From positions 20,542,965 to 20,606,964 of the forward strand of contig NC_092656.1 in the NCBI RefSeq assembly GCF_032118995.1: a stretch of 64,000 nt of DNA, read 5' to 3'. Below the pieces are notes generated by a model. It had not been told where the DNA came from and searched no databases. It saw only the letters and a program-made list of their open reading frames with translations. Each line of letters opens with the position of its first letter. Within the stretch, counting starts at the first letter, position 1. Both the position numbers and the translations under genes were made by a program. Origin of the DNA: Asterias amurensis (lineage: Eukaryota > Echinodermata > Asteroidea > Forcipulatida > Asteriidae). Positions 33,775 through 45,400 of this stretch are shown piece by piece.

Positions 33775-34250
33775 AAGGGCCGTGAGCTGTGAATGAAAGG
33801 GCTCCTCCATATCTCAAAGAAATTCTCTCACCATATACACCTACTCGCAATCTTCGCTCTACTAACCGACTTTATTTAACTGTCCCTAAAATAAACACTT
33901 CCAAAGGCGTTCGCGCTTTTTCTGTATCCGCACCCACAATCTGGAACTCTCTTCCTTTACATATTCGAGCTACAAGGTCTCTGGACATTTCAAAACTCTG
34001 CTTAAAACCCACCTATTTATTAAACATTTCTTATGATTGACTTTCTGTCTGTTTTTAACCATTTACTTTTGCCAACATGTTTATGTAATTCAACATTTTT
34101 ATTCAACGTACCCTTATTTCTTTCTAAGCTTCGTAATTTGTATTTTTGTTTTTGTTACTCTCTTTGATTGTTTTATGCGCCTCGGAATAAGTTTAGCCTT
34201 AGATAGATGGGCTTTATAAGTTTTAATTATTATTATTATTATTTATTACT
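33775..34250 (+). mobile_element. LINE ORF2 C-terminus and 3' UTR, 5'-truncated
   Basis: Frame 33789-34040 encodes NERAPPYLKEILSPYTPTRN, LRSTNRLYLTVPK, RAFSVSAPTIWNSLPLHIRA and SLDISKLCLKPTYL: the conserved C-terminal block of CR1/Rex/RTE-like LINEs. The 3' UTR ends with GATAGATGGGCTTTATAAG and (ATT)n at 34225-34248. About 475 bp remain of an element normally several kb long. Confidence 0.8.
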
Positions 34251-34357
34251 ATGTTTTTTTTTTCTCCTGAAACCAAATTTGAAATGTCTAACACTGTTAC
34301 AGTAACACTGAAACAGAATGTTATGAAAATGTTCTTGTGCTGGGCGGGGGCGGGAGA

Positions 34358-34415
34358 TAGTTGCGATAATGTAAACCTCCTTTGCCGTCAGGAGGAGGTA
34401 ACGTTATCGCAACTA
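34358..34415. mobile_element. Diverged 58-bp copy of the palindromic foldback element
   Basis: Starts TAGTTGCGATAATGTAAACC and ends AACGTTATCGCAACTA. The arms carry several differences, and the centre (TTTGCCGTCAGG) is imperfect. No 9-bp duplication is visible at its ends, unlike the two copies at 32.7-32.9 kb, so it is probably older. Confidence 0.8.
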
Positions 34416-34653
34416 CTACTAGTAGTACAGGGGGGAGGGGGGATGTTTACTCCTACAGACTATGAATGAGGTTTGTTTCCGCTATTGAATCCACGGTTGT
34501 GGAGGCGATAGCAGAACGAACCTGAAAGTACTGATGCCCTGTGATAATCTTAGGATTCTAATCAAATAGCAGTATCACATTAATTAAATGAGCTTTTTTA
34601 TTCCACATTTGATTTGTTTTTAAATTTACAATTATTTCCTTTTTCTTTTTCAG

Positions 34654-35904
34654 ATGGCCGTGGCCAGGAAAGGGAAGGAAACTTACCGAAAGTATTCACC
34701 AGATAATTTGGACAAAGCGTTAGCGGCTGTAACTGATGAGGGTTTCTCTGTCAAAAAAGCTTCAAGAATTTATGCTGTTCCATATTCTACTGTGTATGAT
34801 AGAGTCAATGGAAGAATAAAAAAGTTGCAATGCACCAAGTCGGGACCCGATCCCCTGTTGAGCGTGGAAGAGGAACAGACACTAGTGACGTACATTGAGT
34901 TAATGGCTTCCTTTGGCTATGAGTACAGCCGTACTGAAGTAACATCACTTGCTACTGACTTGGCTGTCCGCCATGGACTGAAAAAGAAGTCCGAGAAGCC
35001 CCTCTCACTGCAGTGGTTTTATAGCTTCATGAAACGCTGGCCAGAGCTCAAGGTAAAGAAACCTAAATCTCTCGAGATAATGCGAACTAAAGCCACCTCT
35101 CTTGAGACGGTCAATAAATACTTTGACGAACTGGAGCATATTCTAGAGAAACATAACCTAGTAGATCGACCACAGGCCATCTACATTGTTGATGAAACGA
35201 GCATCACTGAGCACCATAAACCTCCATCATGTATTGTACTACCCTCACATCAAGCAACTCCTCCAGAAGATACCATTGATGAATCAACCACTACAACAGT
35301 AATTGGATGTGGGAATGCTGTTGGCATGGCAGTACCCCCATTTTTCATATTCAAGGGACCCCGTATGCGAAAGGAATTCTTGAAAGGTTGTACTACCGGT
35401 ACTGCAGGGGCGGCCAGCGACTCCGGCAAGTCTAGCTCAGACACTTTTAAGAGATACCTTGACCACTTCAGCAAATACCGCGTTCCTGCAACACCAGAAA
35501 ACCCTGTCTTGGTATTGTATGACGAACATAAGTGTAACGTTTCGCTATCGCTAATTCAATGGGCACGGGAGGAGAGAAACATCATCCTTTTTGTACTTCC
35601 AGCATACACTTCGCATATTCTTCAGCCCATGGACGTTGGATGTTTTGGACCGTTTGAAAACATCCTTAATGATTTGCGGAAAAATGCACCACCTGGTGTT
35701 GCCAAACACTCCCCGTTGTGTGCGTTAGCTTGCAAGGCATATACAGCTGCATTCACGCCAAGTAACTTGCACGAATCCTTCAGACGAATGGGCATCTACC
35801 CAGTTGACCGATGTTCTGTGGAACAATCCAGCTTCCGCACTCCAACCAAAGCTACTCCTTCCACGTCGGTCATGCCAGACGTCAGCAGTGACAGTGACAG
35901 CTGA
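34654..35904 (+). CDS. Pogo/Tigger-type DDE transposase, intact ORF
   Basis: Uninterrupted 416-codon ORF. Residues about 10-55 form a psq/CENP-B-type helix-turn-helix (YSPDNLDKALAAV, SVKKASRIYAVPYSTVYDRV). A second DNA-binding block follows (YSRTEVTSLATDLAVRHGL, LQWFYSFMKRWPEL). The DDE_1 catalytic core shows its three acidic positions in YIVDETSI, VLVLYDEHKCN and LQPMDVGCFGPFE. The residue after the second Asp is Glu where many relatives have Gly or Asn. A pyrimidine tract and CAG sit directly before the ATG, so the ORF may start at a splice acceptor. The C-terminus is Ser/Thr-rich (SDSDS end). I found no obvious terminal inverted repeats immediately around it, so it could be a transposon with undetected ends or a domesticated copy. 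No host gene overlaps it. Confidence 0.9.
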   Translation: MAVARKGKETYRKYSPDNLDKALAAVTDEGFSVKKASRIYAVPYSTVYDRVNGRIKKLQCTKSGPDPLLSVEEEQTLVTYIELMASFGYEYSRTEVTSLATDLAVRHGLKKKSEKPLSLQWFYSFMKRWPELKVKKPKSLEIMRTKATSLETVNKYFDELEHILEKHNLVDRPQAIYIVDETSITEHHKPPSCIVLPSHQATPPEDTIDESTTTTVIGCGNAVGMAVPPFFIFKGPRMRKEFLKGCTTGTAGAASDSGKSSSDTFKRYLDHFSKYRVPATPENPVLVLYDEHKCNVSLSLIQWAREERNIILFVLPAYTSHILQPMDVGCFGPFENILNDLRKNAPPGVAKHSPLCALACKAYTAAFTPSNLHESFRRMGIYPVDRCSVEQSSFRTPTKATPSTSVMPDVSSDSDS

Positions 35905-36227
35905 AGACGCCACTGACATGCACCAACTTTTTCAAGGAGGCTGAAGCGTTGCAGACAGAGAACCCTAAAGAGACAAAGAACACTGAACTTGTTCTCACTA
36001 CATTCTGGTAGTCTTGGTTGGCAGTTGGTGCAAGACCTTGCTACATGTATTCACATTATCACTCACCTATCGCAATCCCCTACTTGCACTCTCCTCGCTG
36101 CGCACATAACGATCATTTTGCACCAAGACTACATTTTTCATTCGCTAAAGAGTAAGACACAGGTAGTTGTAGACAGTATTAGGAAAATCTTGCGAAGCAG
36201 AAAAAGAAACCAAGATGATCAGTCACC

Positions 36228-36465
36228 AGGGTCCATTTAAATGGCTCTACTTACCACCAAATTCTGCACTTGCGATCACCATTCTCCGCTTAATGTGAAG
36301 CTGTCGCATTTCTTTGCTAGCTGTGTAACTGTAAGCATAGGAAGTCTAGTAACAAGGAGGATGCAGTTGCACAAGCTTTTAAATTCCTAGCTTAACCCTT
36401 CCCTGCTTCCTTAAGCGCTGATTCTTCGCTTTCGGTAAGCATGCAGAGCCATGAAGTTGGGCCGC
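36228..36465. mobile_element. GGGCCCAATTTCAT-type MITE, diverged
   Basis: Left end GGGTCCATTTAAATGGCTCT and right end GCAGAGCCATGAAGTTGGGC. The interior has GCACTTGCGATCACCATTCT and AAGCGCTGATTCTTCGC, as in the outer element at 25123-25670 and at 63910-64000. Lies 0.3 kb downstream of the pogo ORF and is not its end. Confidence 0.65.
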
Positions 36466-36799
36466 GGTGTTCACAAGAAACAAAGTATTTCTTGGACAAG
36501 CCATCAGAACAGAAAACCAAGATGCAACTTGCATAACTACACAACATTTACTTTTTTGCCTTGCACAGTGCACATTGTTGAATTAAAAAGTTACTGTGGA
36601 TTGCAAGAAAACCCCCACTCCTAAGTTTAAAGGGTGGCTGCAGTGTTTGTTTTTTTTTGTTTTTTTTTATAATTTAAACGCTTAAACATGACTTTTTAAA
36701 CCTGGAATATTTTTTATTATTTTTATTTAAATGTGCAAGTATTTAAAAAAAAATGGTTTTCAAGAGATAGGGGAACCCACCCCGCCCCTTAAAGGGAGC

Positions 36800-36970
36800 C
36801 TTCATTTGCATAACCGTGACGTCATGTCGGTAACCTGAACCGTCGGGCCCCCTGGCTGTGTGCATATAGCGACGTGTGCACTGTGTGGCCTGGTACCTAG
36901 GCGCGTGAAGTTAGGGACCAGACTCTTTGTGCCGACGATATAATTGAATTCCCGACGTGACGTCGATGGT
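36800..36970. repeat. GC-rich segment with facing TGACGTCA-containing ends
   Basis: AACCGTGACGTCATGTCGG at 36811-36829 faces CCCGACGTGACGTCGATGG near 36951-36969 in inverted orientation, around a GC-rich core. Could be a small MITE or a regulatory segment. CRE-like TGACGTCA sits in the left arm and ACGTGACGTCG in the right. Confidence 0.5.
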
Positions 36971-37198
36971 AGGGGGGGGGTGCGGTAACAATCCACAAAA
37001 GAGAGGGCATGACTTACTTGCTAATAACGCAAGTGAGATGTCAGGAAAAAAACAAAACACATTTTATAGATGTTCAATACATATATCAGAAATAAATGAC
37101 AGCAAAATTAACTGTTTTTTTTTATTTCATTGCAGCATCCTGTTAAATTTATGTAAATAATACAACAATTTTCACCAGAGAGGCTCATAACAAGAACA

Positions 37199-37380
37199 TT
37201 AAAGGCAACTACAGAATTGGTTAAATAAAACTTGTCTAAGATCACAGATTTACATAATACTTACACAGTCTTAGGATGATGATAGTAGATAACATCCCTT
37301 GAAATATTTCTGTTTAAAGTGTAATATTTGATGAGAAATAAATTAAACTTTCCTAGCGTTTTATTAAAACAAAAATTTGA
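37199..37380 (-). mobile_element. TTAA MITE family 3, half copy
   Basis: TTAAAGGCAACTACAGAATTGG, AAGATCACAGATTTACATAA, TTACACAGTC and GATGATAGT match the right half of the full copy at 58365-58749 read in reverse. The other end is not found. Confidence 0.7.
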
Positions 37381-39418
37381 ATCAAATTTATTGTCAGAAG
37401 TTCATGAAAAAAACAGCTGAACAACTTTTGAGATGAACCCCTTTCTTCATTTGTAAATGTAAGATTTCCAATGACCTGTGTTGTATTTTACCTGCCAGAG
37501 AAGCCCTAGCAAGGTCACTTTTAGGTAAAGTCTTTTAACACCCCTTACATCGACATCTCACTCTAAAGAAGCACCATCCAAGATCCCTGACTCGGTTCAA
37601 AAAAGCTTTCCAAAGAGTCAATTCAATTCATTGCAAGAAATAAACCTGTGATTTTATAGAAATTGATTTTCATCAAATTGATTGTTTAGAAGAAAGTGGG
37701 TAGGCCTACATCTCGAAATTCATTTAGTTGTTAACTGTATTAACTTTTCAATCAATGTAGAAATTATGACGCAATTATGTGAAAAATGTCCCTCATGCAA
37801 TGAAGTCATCTCAACTCTGCCACAGAAAGGTTTTCAGGGGATCAAGCAAAGTAGAGCTCATTTTGGCCCTTGGCCCAATTTCACAAACCTGTTTAGCAGA
37901 AACCAATTCTAAGCAAAATTGAGTGGGGAACCAGTCAGAACAATGTGTTAACTTATTGTTATTTTGGCTGGCTGGGAACCTGTTTCTGTTAAGCAGTTTT
38001 TGTGCTTTACATAGAATTGGGCCCTTGTTGTGTCTTTTACACAATGGAACTATGGACCCCACAAGATAATTCTTTGTTCAACCTTGACACCATAAGGGAA
38101 TTCTCTACTAGAAAATGGAATAATAAAAAGAACATAATAACAGAACCCCCCCCCCCCACCACCTCCCCGCCCCACAACAAACCGGCTGTGACGGTCGTTT
38201 GCGGTATTTGACCGAAACTTTGATTGACTCTAGCACGAATATTGGTGTCTTGAGCGCTGTTGAAAAGTCGTTTGTATTTTTACTTGTGTCTAAAAGAAGG
38301 TTGGAAATGGGCATTGAAGAAAAATCATGCAGACGTTTTTGAACAAGCCGACAAAAACAGTGGGAGTTTCCATAACGCATACTCATGAGTCTTTGGTTCT
38401 CATCGATCAAACGTCCGAATCTCACTCTAAGTAATGAGCAAACCTGGCAATTTATTTGGTGAGTTGTTGTGATGAAATAGGTCAAAAACGACGTTCAAAA
38501 GTTCAAGTTCAACTACAGCAGAAGTTCTCCTCAGCTTATCTTTTCCCTTTTTAAAATGTATTTGAACATGTTGAGTGCAGACTCACACATTGTAGGTGAG
38601 GATAAGTTGCACTGGCAGACACTCCAGTGCAAAGCCTTCTCTTACTACTATCTTAACCATATTTTGTCCTTCCTCCATGTAACTAAACAAAGGGGATAAG
38701 TTTCATGGGTTTGTTTACGGGGTCTTTGCATTATGATTTGTTTGTTTGATTGTTACTAAAGTCCTACTTACCACTAACGTGGTTAAACAAAGAGGATACG
38801 TTGAGGCTAGTTCATGACATAAGTACAACAGGACACCAGCCGGCTTTTTATACTTCCTGTCTGACCAAAACATGTTGAAGGACAAAGCAAGAATGGTTTA
38901 TTTTATGTGTCTTGTTTAATTAAGGCCGCAAGTGTCAAGACTGTGTTTTAACGTTTCTGAACTTAACTGTCTGACTGTTGGGTATTGTTATTCATATTTT
39001 TGTTTTGTTTATACTTTTATTTCATGAATTTGCAACCATGATTAAATGTCTGTTGATGGTTTTACTCGACCCAGTTGTATTGAAAAAAAAATAATAATTA
39101 AATGTTGACATCTGCGGTCATGTATGATCTGTTAAGTGTGTAATAAGCATAGTTTGAACCTGAAAGGATTCAAACACAGTCTGGAGCCTAGTAATGTCAT
39201 TCAATGACAATGTCATTCAATGACAAGCAATCCATGACTAGGACTGGAGCCAGACGAGCAGCACTGAGTCGAGTGTTTCAATTTTTACATTAAAACAGAC
39301 GTCCTCAAACTTTTAACAAGCCCTCATCCCGATGCCCAATAATGAAATTATCTTGTGGTTGAGTAATGCGTTGTAATTGGACATTTCTTTCCCCCTTCAT
39401 TTTATCCTTGTACCACAG
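37381..39418 (+). other. Region upstream of HERC1 first coding exon
   Basis: Segment 37870-38025 is an AATTTCACAAACCTGTTTAGCA-type element (facing end CTTTACATAGAATTGGGCCC). A C(10) run with CCACCACC follows at 38145-38165. The rest is AT-rich, with a direct repeat AATGTCATTCAATGACA at about 39193-39224. The noncoding 5' exon and promoter of HERC1 should lie here or further upstream; I could not place them. Confidence 0.4.
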
Positions 39419-39438
39419 CCCTGTGACACTTCACCAAC

Positions 39439-42400
39439 ATGTCCTCGAACATGTCTATGAAGTTGAAATGGATGGAACATCTAAATGCATCATGGGTGAC
39501 AGAGGATTGGGGTCTAGTAGCTAGTAGAGAGGGTACCCTTGAGCTTTATGACCGCCTTGTCACAAACAAGGAGGTTATTAGTGCACCACGCCCCAGTCTG
39601 CACCTCCAAGGACCTCAGTTGCCCGACTATGAAAGGGAGCCACCCTCGCCTGAGGAGCAGGAGCACTTCTTGGAAGCCCTCCTTTCCAATCAGCTCAACC
39701 TCGCCCGCACAGTATGCTCAGAGTCCCCATTCGCCTCCGCCCTTCAGAAACGGCTGGCTGTCCTGCGCCGCATCTTCCACGCCATCTCCAGCAAGTTCCA
39801 CGACAAGGAGAAGGTCAAGCAGCAGCTGCGGCTTCAGCAGGCCCATGCCGGGACAGTTGATGAGAAAACCACCATGAAGCAGGTTACCTTCGGCACAGAC
39901 GCCTTGGTTGAGATGGGTGTCCGCACTGGACTTAGTCTTCTCTTCGCCCTCCTAAGGCAGAACTGGATGCAAACAGTGCCCGCAGGGAACCCTAGCATCT
40001 GTAACGATGTTCTTCAGACAGCGATGAGCGTCTTGGATTCTCTACCGCCGTTGTCGCTCGCTAATGAGAGTAAGATACCATGTCTTGGTACTGAATGCTT
40101 GAAACAGGTGACAATGTTTCTGAAATCGGCAACGATGCCCAACTCTGGTGCTGACCAAAACGGCAAGCAGCTTGCATGTCAGCTTGTCTTGGGTCTAGCT
40201 GCCCAAAGAGGGTCTCTTCAACATCTTCTTGACTGGGTAGAAATGGCTCTCGGCTCCTCGGCAGCTGCCAGCAGTAGCATCTCCCGAGTGGGTACAGTCG
40301 AAGGGGATGAGATGCGAAAATACAGTGTCATCTCTTTTGATTTTTTCTCCAATGTTTTGGGTCAGATGCGTAGAGCCACTGTAAGTAAACCTCTGATTTT
40401 ATTGAAAATTCTGAGCTGCCATTTTAGACCCAAGCTTGTCCAAGGCTTAAAGACTGACCTACTGACTGACCAACTTGAATATCCTGACCGAGTAGTCAGT
40501 GGTTACCAACCAACCTGTCAGGTCGTTATGGCCAGTCAGGTCATTAGCGACCTGAGAGACCTGACGGACAAATCCAACCTGACCAACATCAACAGGACCA
40601 ACCTGATCGATCTGACCAACTTCACTTGAATGACCTGACCGTCCTGACCGATATCGACCTAACTTCACTGACCTGACAAACCTGACCGACCAGACTGACC
40701 TGATCGACCTAACTGACCTGAATGAATGATCTGACCTGACCGGCTTAGTCGACCTGAACAAACTGACCAACCTGGGTGACCTGACCGACCTAGCTGACCA
40801 GCCTCCGATTTCACGAAGCGCTGTGACGCGTCGCAAGTGCAAGTTGCGACTGGTTACACGTCAAAAGTTGCGAACTCGTCGCAGCCGCGACGTGTCTTAT
40901 AGGTCTGCGACGTATCGCAAACCCTACGATGCGTCGCTACTTGCGATGAGTTTCGTGAAATCGGGGCTGACCAATCAGACACTGCAATTATGTGTCTTGT
41001 GAACACACATGTTTCCATAGACTTGCAAAACATCTCTTACCTAATTAAAACTGTAAATTTACAGATATTTTCACGAGAAGGTTATTACTGTCCTCATAAC
41101 AATTAACAGTAACTGATCCTATCTTGATATTTTACTCACAGGGTTCATCATCTGACAGAGGGACAGTGCTTTCTGAGCTGAAACAACACGATGGCCATTG
41201 CCCCTTGTACCAAGCTGCACTGTGTCTTATTGAGGAAGTAAGACTTTATATTGTACTATTTAGGCCTGTTATGTCTTAAACTAATCAACTCTTGCATTAA
41301 AAAACCTACATGTGTTGATAATACACCCACAAATATCCTACAAACAGACCTCACAGTGATATTTCCAGGCCTGATGCTTCACAGAGGCAGCAAAGGCAAT
41401 TGCCTCCATGGCCCTTGGTCATCATTGCCTTGGTGCCCTTGAAATGCTCCAGTAGAAATTTACAATTTCCTCATAGGGTACCTTTTTACCAAGGAGAAAA
41501 TGCCTTGGTGCCCTTGCCCTTTCAAAAACGAAGCCTACAGGCCTTGTATCTCCAATTCTAAGTTATTTATTTCCTCTTTAATGAACCTTTCAGGTATCTC
41601 GCCTCGCCATGGAGTATGCCCGCACCTGCGTCTGCCCAAGCGAGAGGCGACTCAACAATATCAGCGTCTCTGAAAACAGCGAGGTGTACGTGTGGGGAAG
41701 TAACAGCAGCCACCAGCTAGCAGAAGGGAGTCAGGAGAAGATCATCCAGCCCAAACTGACTGGACTGTTTGCTCAAAGTCAACAGGTGTGTAGGGCACAA
41801 TGTCAAAGAGCTACTTAAAGCAATCGATCCAGGGCAACATGTTCCTTTGATCTTTTTTGCATTTATCATAAAAAAAAACTAGCAACTATCAGTGGAGCCA
41901 TCTATGTGAATTGGGCGTGGCTTATAGTTTAATTACCTCCACTGGGATACTGTGATGCACAATTTCCAAAAACATTTTAAACAACAATTATTATTAGTAT
42001 TCCTAAATCATGTTTGTACTCTCCAGGTTGAGGCCGGCCAATACTGCACCTTTGTCATATCAGCGGATGGTACCGTTAGAGCCTGTGGGAAGGGGAGTTA
42101 CGGCAGGCTGGGCCTCGGGGATTCCAACAACCAGACGCAGCTCAAGAAACTCAACTTTGACAGTCACGTCATCTCAAGGATTTCATCATCAAAGGTAAAA
42201 AATTCTCCCTGATTCTGCAGAAAGTTTCCAGAAAATAAACCAATTTGTTCATGGTCTGATGAAGAAATTAGAAAATCAAATTATGGAAACTTGTTCCCTA
42301 CTTACGTTGATTGTTGTACAAAATCTCCCTGATTTGTTGCCTATGTTGGCAAAAATGGGAAGACCAGATTGTTGGGCACACACATCCCCTGCCTCCTCTA

Positions 42401-45400
42401 AAAATTAACAACTAAAGAAATAAAACAAGGAAAACAAATAATAATAATAGTCATGATTATATTAAAGACAAAAATCCTGTGTGATTGGTTGTCACAATTA
42501 AAGATATTATTTTGTTCTTTATTTGTGCTTTAAACTTCTTGTACAATTGCATAAAATGTATGTTCCAGTACATTAATTTGCTATTTTGCAAATGGTTTTG
42601 CTTTGTATATTTAATCCTGCATGAATTATTTTCTTATTTCCTGACGGCAAACCCACCCCAAATTGTTAAGATATGCCTCTGGATAGAAAATTTAAGGCTT
42701 CTTTCTTATTTTTTTACAATAACTGAACAATATTTATGTGTGAACGATAAACGTTTTCATCTCTATAATTTTGTTTTTATGCCCAGGGTTCAGACGGACA
42801 CACTCTTGCCCTGACCTCTGAGGGTCAGATCTTCAGCTGGGGTGACGGAGACTACGGAAAGCTCGGCCACGGCAACACGTCAACGCAGAAGTACCCCAAG
42901 TTGATACCGGGCATCCTCACAAGCAAGGTTGTAGTGTGCGTGTCGGCAGGGTACCGGCACAGCGCCTGCGTCACTGAGGACGGGCAGCTGTTTACGTGGG
43001 GAGAAGGGGATTATGGGAGATTGGGTAAGCTTTTTATTGTTGCTGTTATTATATATTTCTGGTAATGAATTCAAGGGTTCCTCAGAAGTGAACTTTATCA
43101 CTGTAGCTCGCAAGCCTGGGGAAACCTGTAAATATAGGTGCTTGCTATGTGAACCAGAACCACAGGGGTTAACCCCTACTCTTCCATGATAAGGTTTTTT
43201 TAACATGCACTACCAATCCGTACAGGGGACCTAAAGTTTAATGTCCAATCAGAAGGACAAAGCAGCCCACACTCTGCTGATCAGAAACACCAGAGCTTGA
43301 GTCCGGTCAGACATTGAAACACATTAATATATTGTGCCTAGACACTTAGGTACAGTTGTACAAATACCAAGTCAAAAATACTTTTTTTTTCAAAATACCT
43401 AGTCAACTGTTTTCACCTGGCATATTATTTTTTTCTGTTGCAGGTCATGGAGACAGTAATAGTCGCAATGTGCCTACTCTAGTCAAAGACATCAGTAACG
43501 CTGGGCAAGTGGTCTGTGGCAGCTCACACACTATAGCCATCTCTCAAGACGGAAGGACGGTGTGGTCATTTGGAGGTGGTGATAACGGTAAGCGATGAAC
43601 AATTGAGACTTCATACTGATTTCAGACTTTTAAAGTCTTCCTGGTGAACAAAGAATGCTGTGTTTTTCGCCGAGTTAAATAAGTTGTTCTTTGTGATCTA
43701 CTTCTGTTCCCCAAAGCTCATTGGAATCTATAACGCTCTGGGTTATCAAAACGGAGCAAATTAAAACCTGTTGTTATTTTTCTGATTTTGTTTGCAGGTA
43801 AATTGGGGCATGGTGACACAAATCGGGTGTATAAATCAAAGATTATTGAAGCTCTGATTGGTCTAGTCATTCGCAAAATAGCATGTGGCAGCCAATCATC
43901 ATTGGCTCTCACATCAACAGGGCAGGTAGGTAATTTTTCCTTTCTCTAAAAACCTATTCAGAACTTTATAAAGATGGCATTTTATAACTGGTAACTATGG
44001 ACTAGAAAATTATAATATTGACTGCTTTGGGTTATGTTGTTAAATTTTCACAGAACTCGGGGAAAGTCTACAGTGTTTAGTACACACATTGGTGTAAGGT
44101 TAAAACAAAAAAATATTCTCTATCCCGGATGAAGATTTAACATCTAATGAACATCAAGCTCTTTGGCAATTTTGGTGTTCTAGTTGGTAAGACATTAGCT
44201 CAAGAATTGCAAAGTTCTTAAGTTCAAATCCCACCCCAGTAATTTCCGGCCTATCACATCTCTGCTAATTGTCAGGTATATTGAGTATACAGTGCTTACA
44301 CACATTTGCGTAAGGGTAAAACCAAATAATATACTAATGTTTAGGTGTTTTTCTCTATAAATCTCTGCAGGTGTTTGCCTGGGGTCATGGTGCTTGCCTT
44401 GGGTGTGGGTCGGCAGAGACCACTGCTGTCCGACCAAAACTTGTTGAAGATCTTCAGAATACTCGAGTGGTGGACATTGCATGTGGTGACAGTCACTGCA
44501 TTGCACTCAGTCACGGTGAGGCCAACAAATAATCTAGATTCACAAACAATGAGTCACAAACATAGAGCTGTAAAACACCACCAAGTTTCATTGTTCTGTT
44601 ATTGCCAAATTCTGCGTTTACGATCAATATTCTCTGATTGCACAGCAAGCGCGTAATTGCCACTCTAGCTGTGCTCCTCTGTTTGACATGTAATGATATT
44701 TTCTTCCAATAGACAACGAGGTGTACGCTTGGGGCAACAATGCCATGGGGCAGTGCGGGCAGGGCCACACTACAAGCCCAGTGCTAAGACCCAAGAAAGT
44801 ACTTGGTCTTGAAGGTATCACCTTGCACCAAATATCAGCTGGAACGTCACACAGTATCGCTTGGACTGCATTGCCAACCGACAGGTAGGTTAAGACAGAC
44901 GGAAGCTAACCGCAAACTGGGGCTTCATCCCGTTCCTAAGCTAGTGAAAATTGGTCGAGAGCCGTGCCAATCTAAAATGTCAGGCACTGCTTCAATCCCC
45001 TTACCCTTGTCTACTTATTTTGGGGAGGTAGTGCTTTCTGATTGATGGCCAGGCTTCGAATTGATGATACCCAAGCCTACATTCGTATTTTTTTTCTTCT
45101 TTTTTTTTCTTTTTTTCTTTTTGGTCCCCCGATCTCCAACACAAGGAACCATACAGTGTCTTTCTAAATAATGGTGCTGCTGTCCAAATCCTCCAGTAGT
45201 CTAGTGGTTGGACATCTGCCCTAGAAGAGCGAAGGTTGTAGGTTTGAATCCCGCCTGAGTAAGGTGGTCTATGCAAAGTTGTGAACAGCTTGACGAACCA
45301 CAGACACTCACAGTACTAAATCTTTCTCTTGCAGGCAAGTGGTTGCATGGCATCGTCCATTCTGCGTAGATCTTCAAGAGGGAACGTTTTCTTATCTCAG

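Larger units (their letters stand above)
41594..44884 (+). other. HERC1: HERC1 first RCC1-like domain (RLD1) exon block
   Basis: Seven consecutive exons (41594-41785 to 44713-44884) encode the first seven-bladed RCC1 propeller. Repeated RCC1 signatures are visible: VYVWGSNSSHQLAEG, VRACGKGSYGRLGLGD, IFSWGDGDYGKLGHG, FTWGEGDYGRLG-GHGD, VWSFGGGDNGKLGHGD, VFAWGHGACLGCG and VYAWGNNAMGQCGQG. The exon borders cut between the paired glycines of several blades. In HERC1 this domain acts on ARF/Rab-type small GTPases; this is known for the family, not shown here. Confidence 0.9.

Noticed and set aside
36228-36465. Right-hand terminal repeat of the pogo transposon
   Set aside because: It matches the GGGCCCAATTTCAT MITE family found in many places without the transposase, and no matching left end precedes the ORF.
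38145-38165. C(10) run with CCACC words as a regulatory site
   Set aside because: A simple homopolymer-rich stretch without partner sequences; could be slippage or sequencing error.
40381-40629. Extension of HERC1 exon 1 past 40380
   Set aside because: A good GTAAGT donor follows 40380, similarity to HERC1 stops there, and the extension is a simple tandem array.
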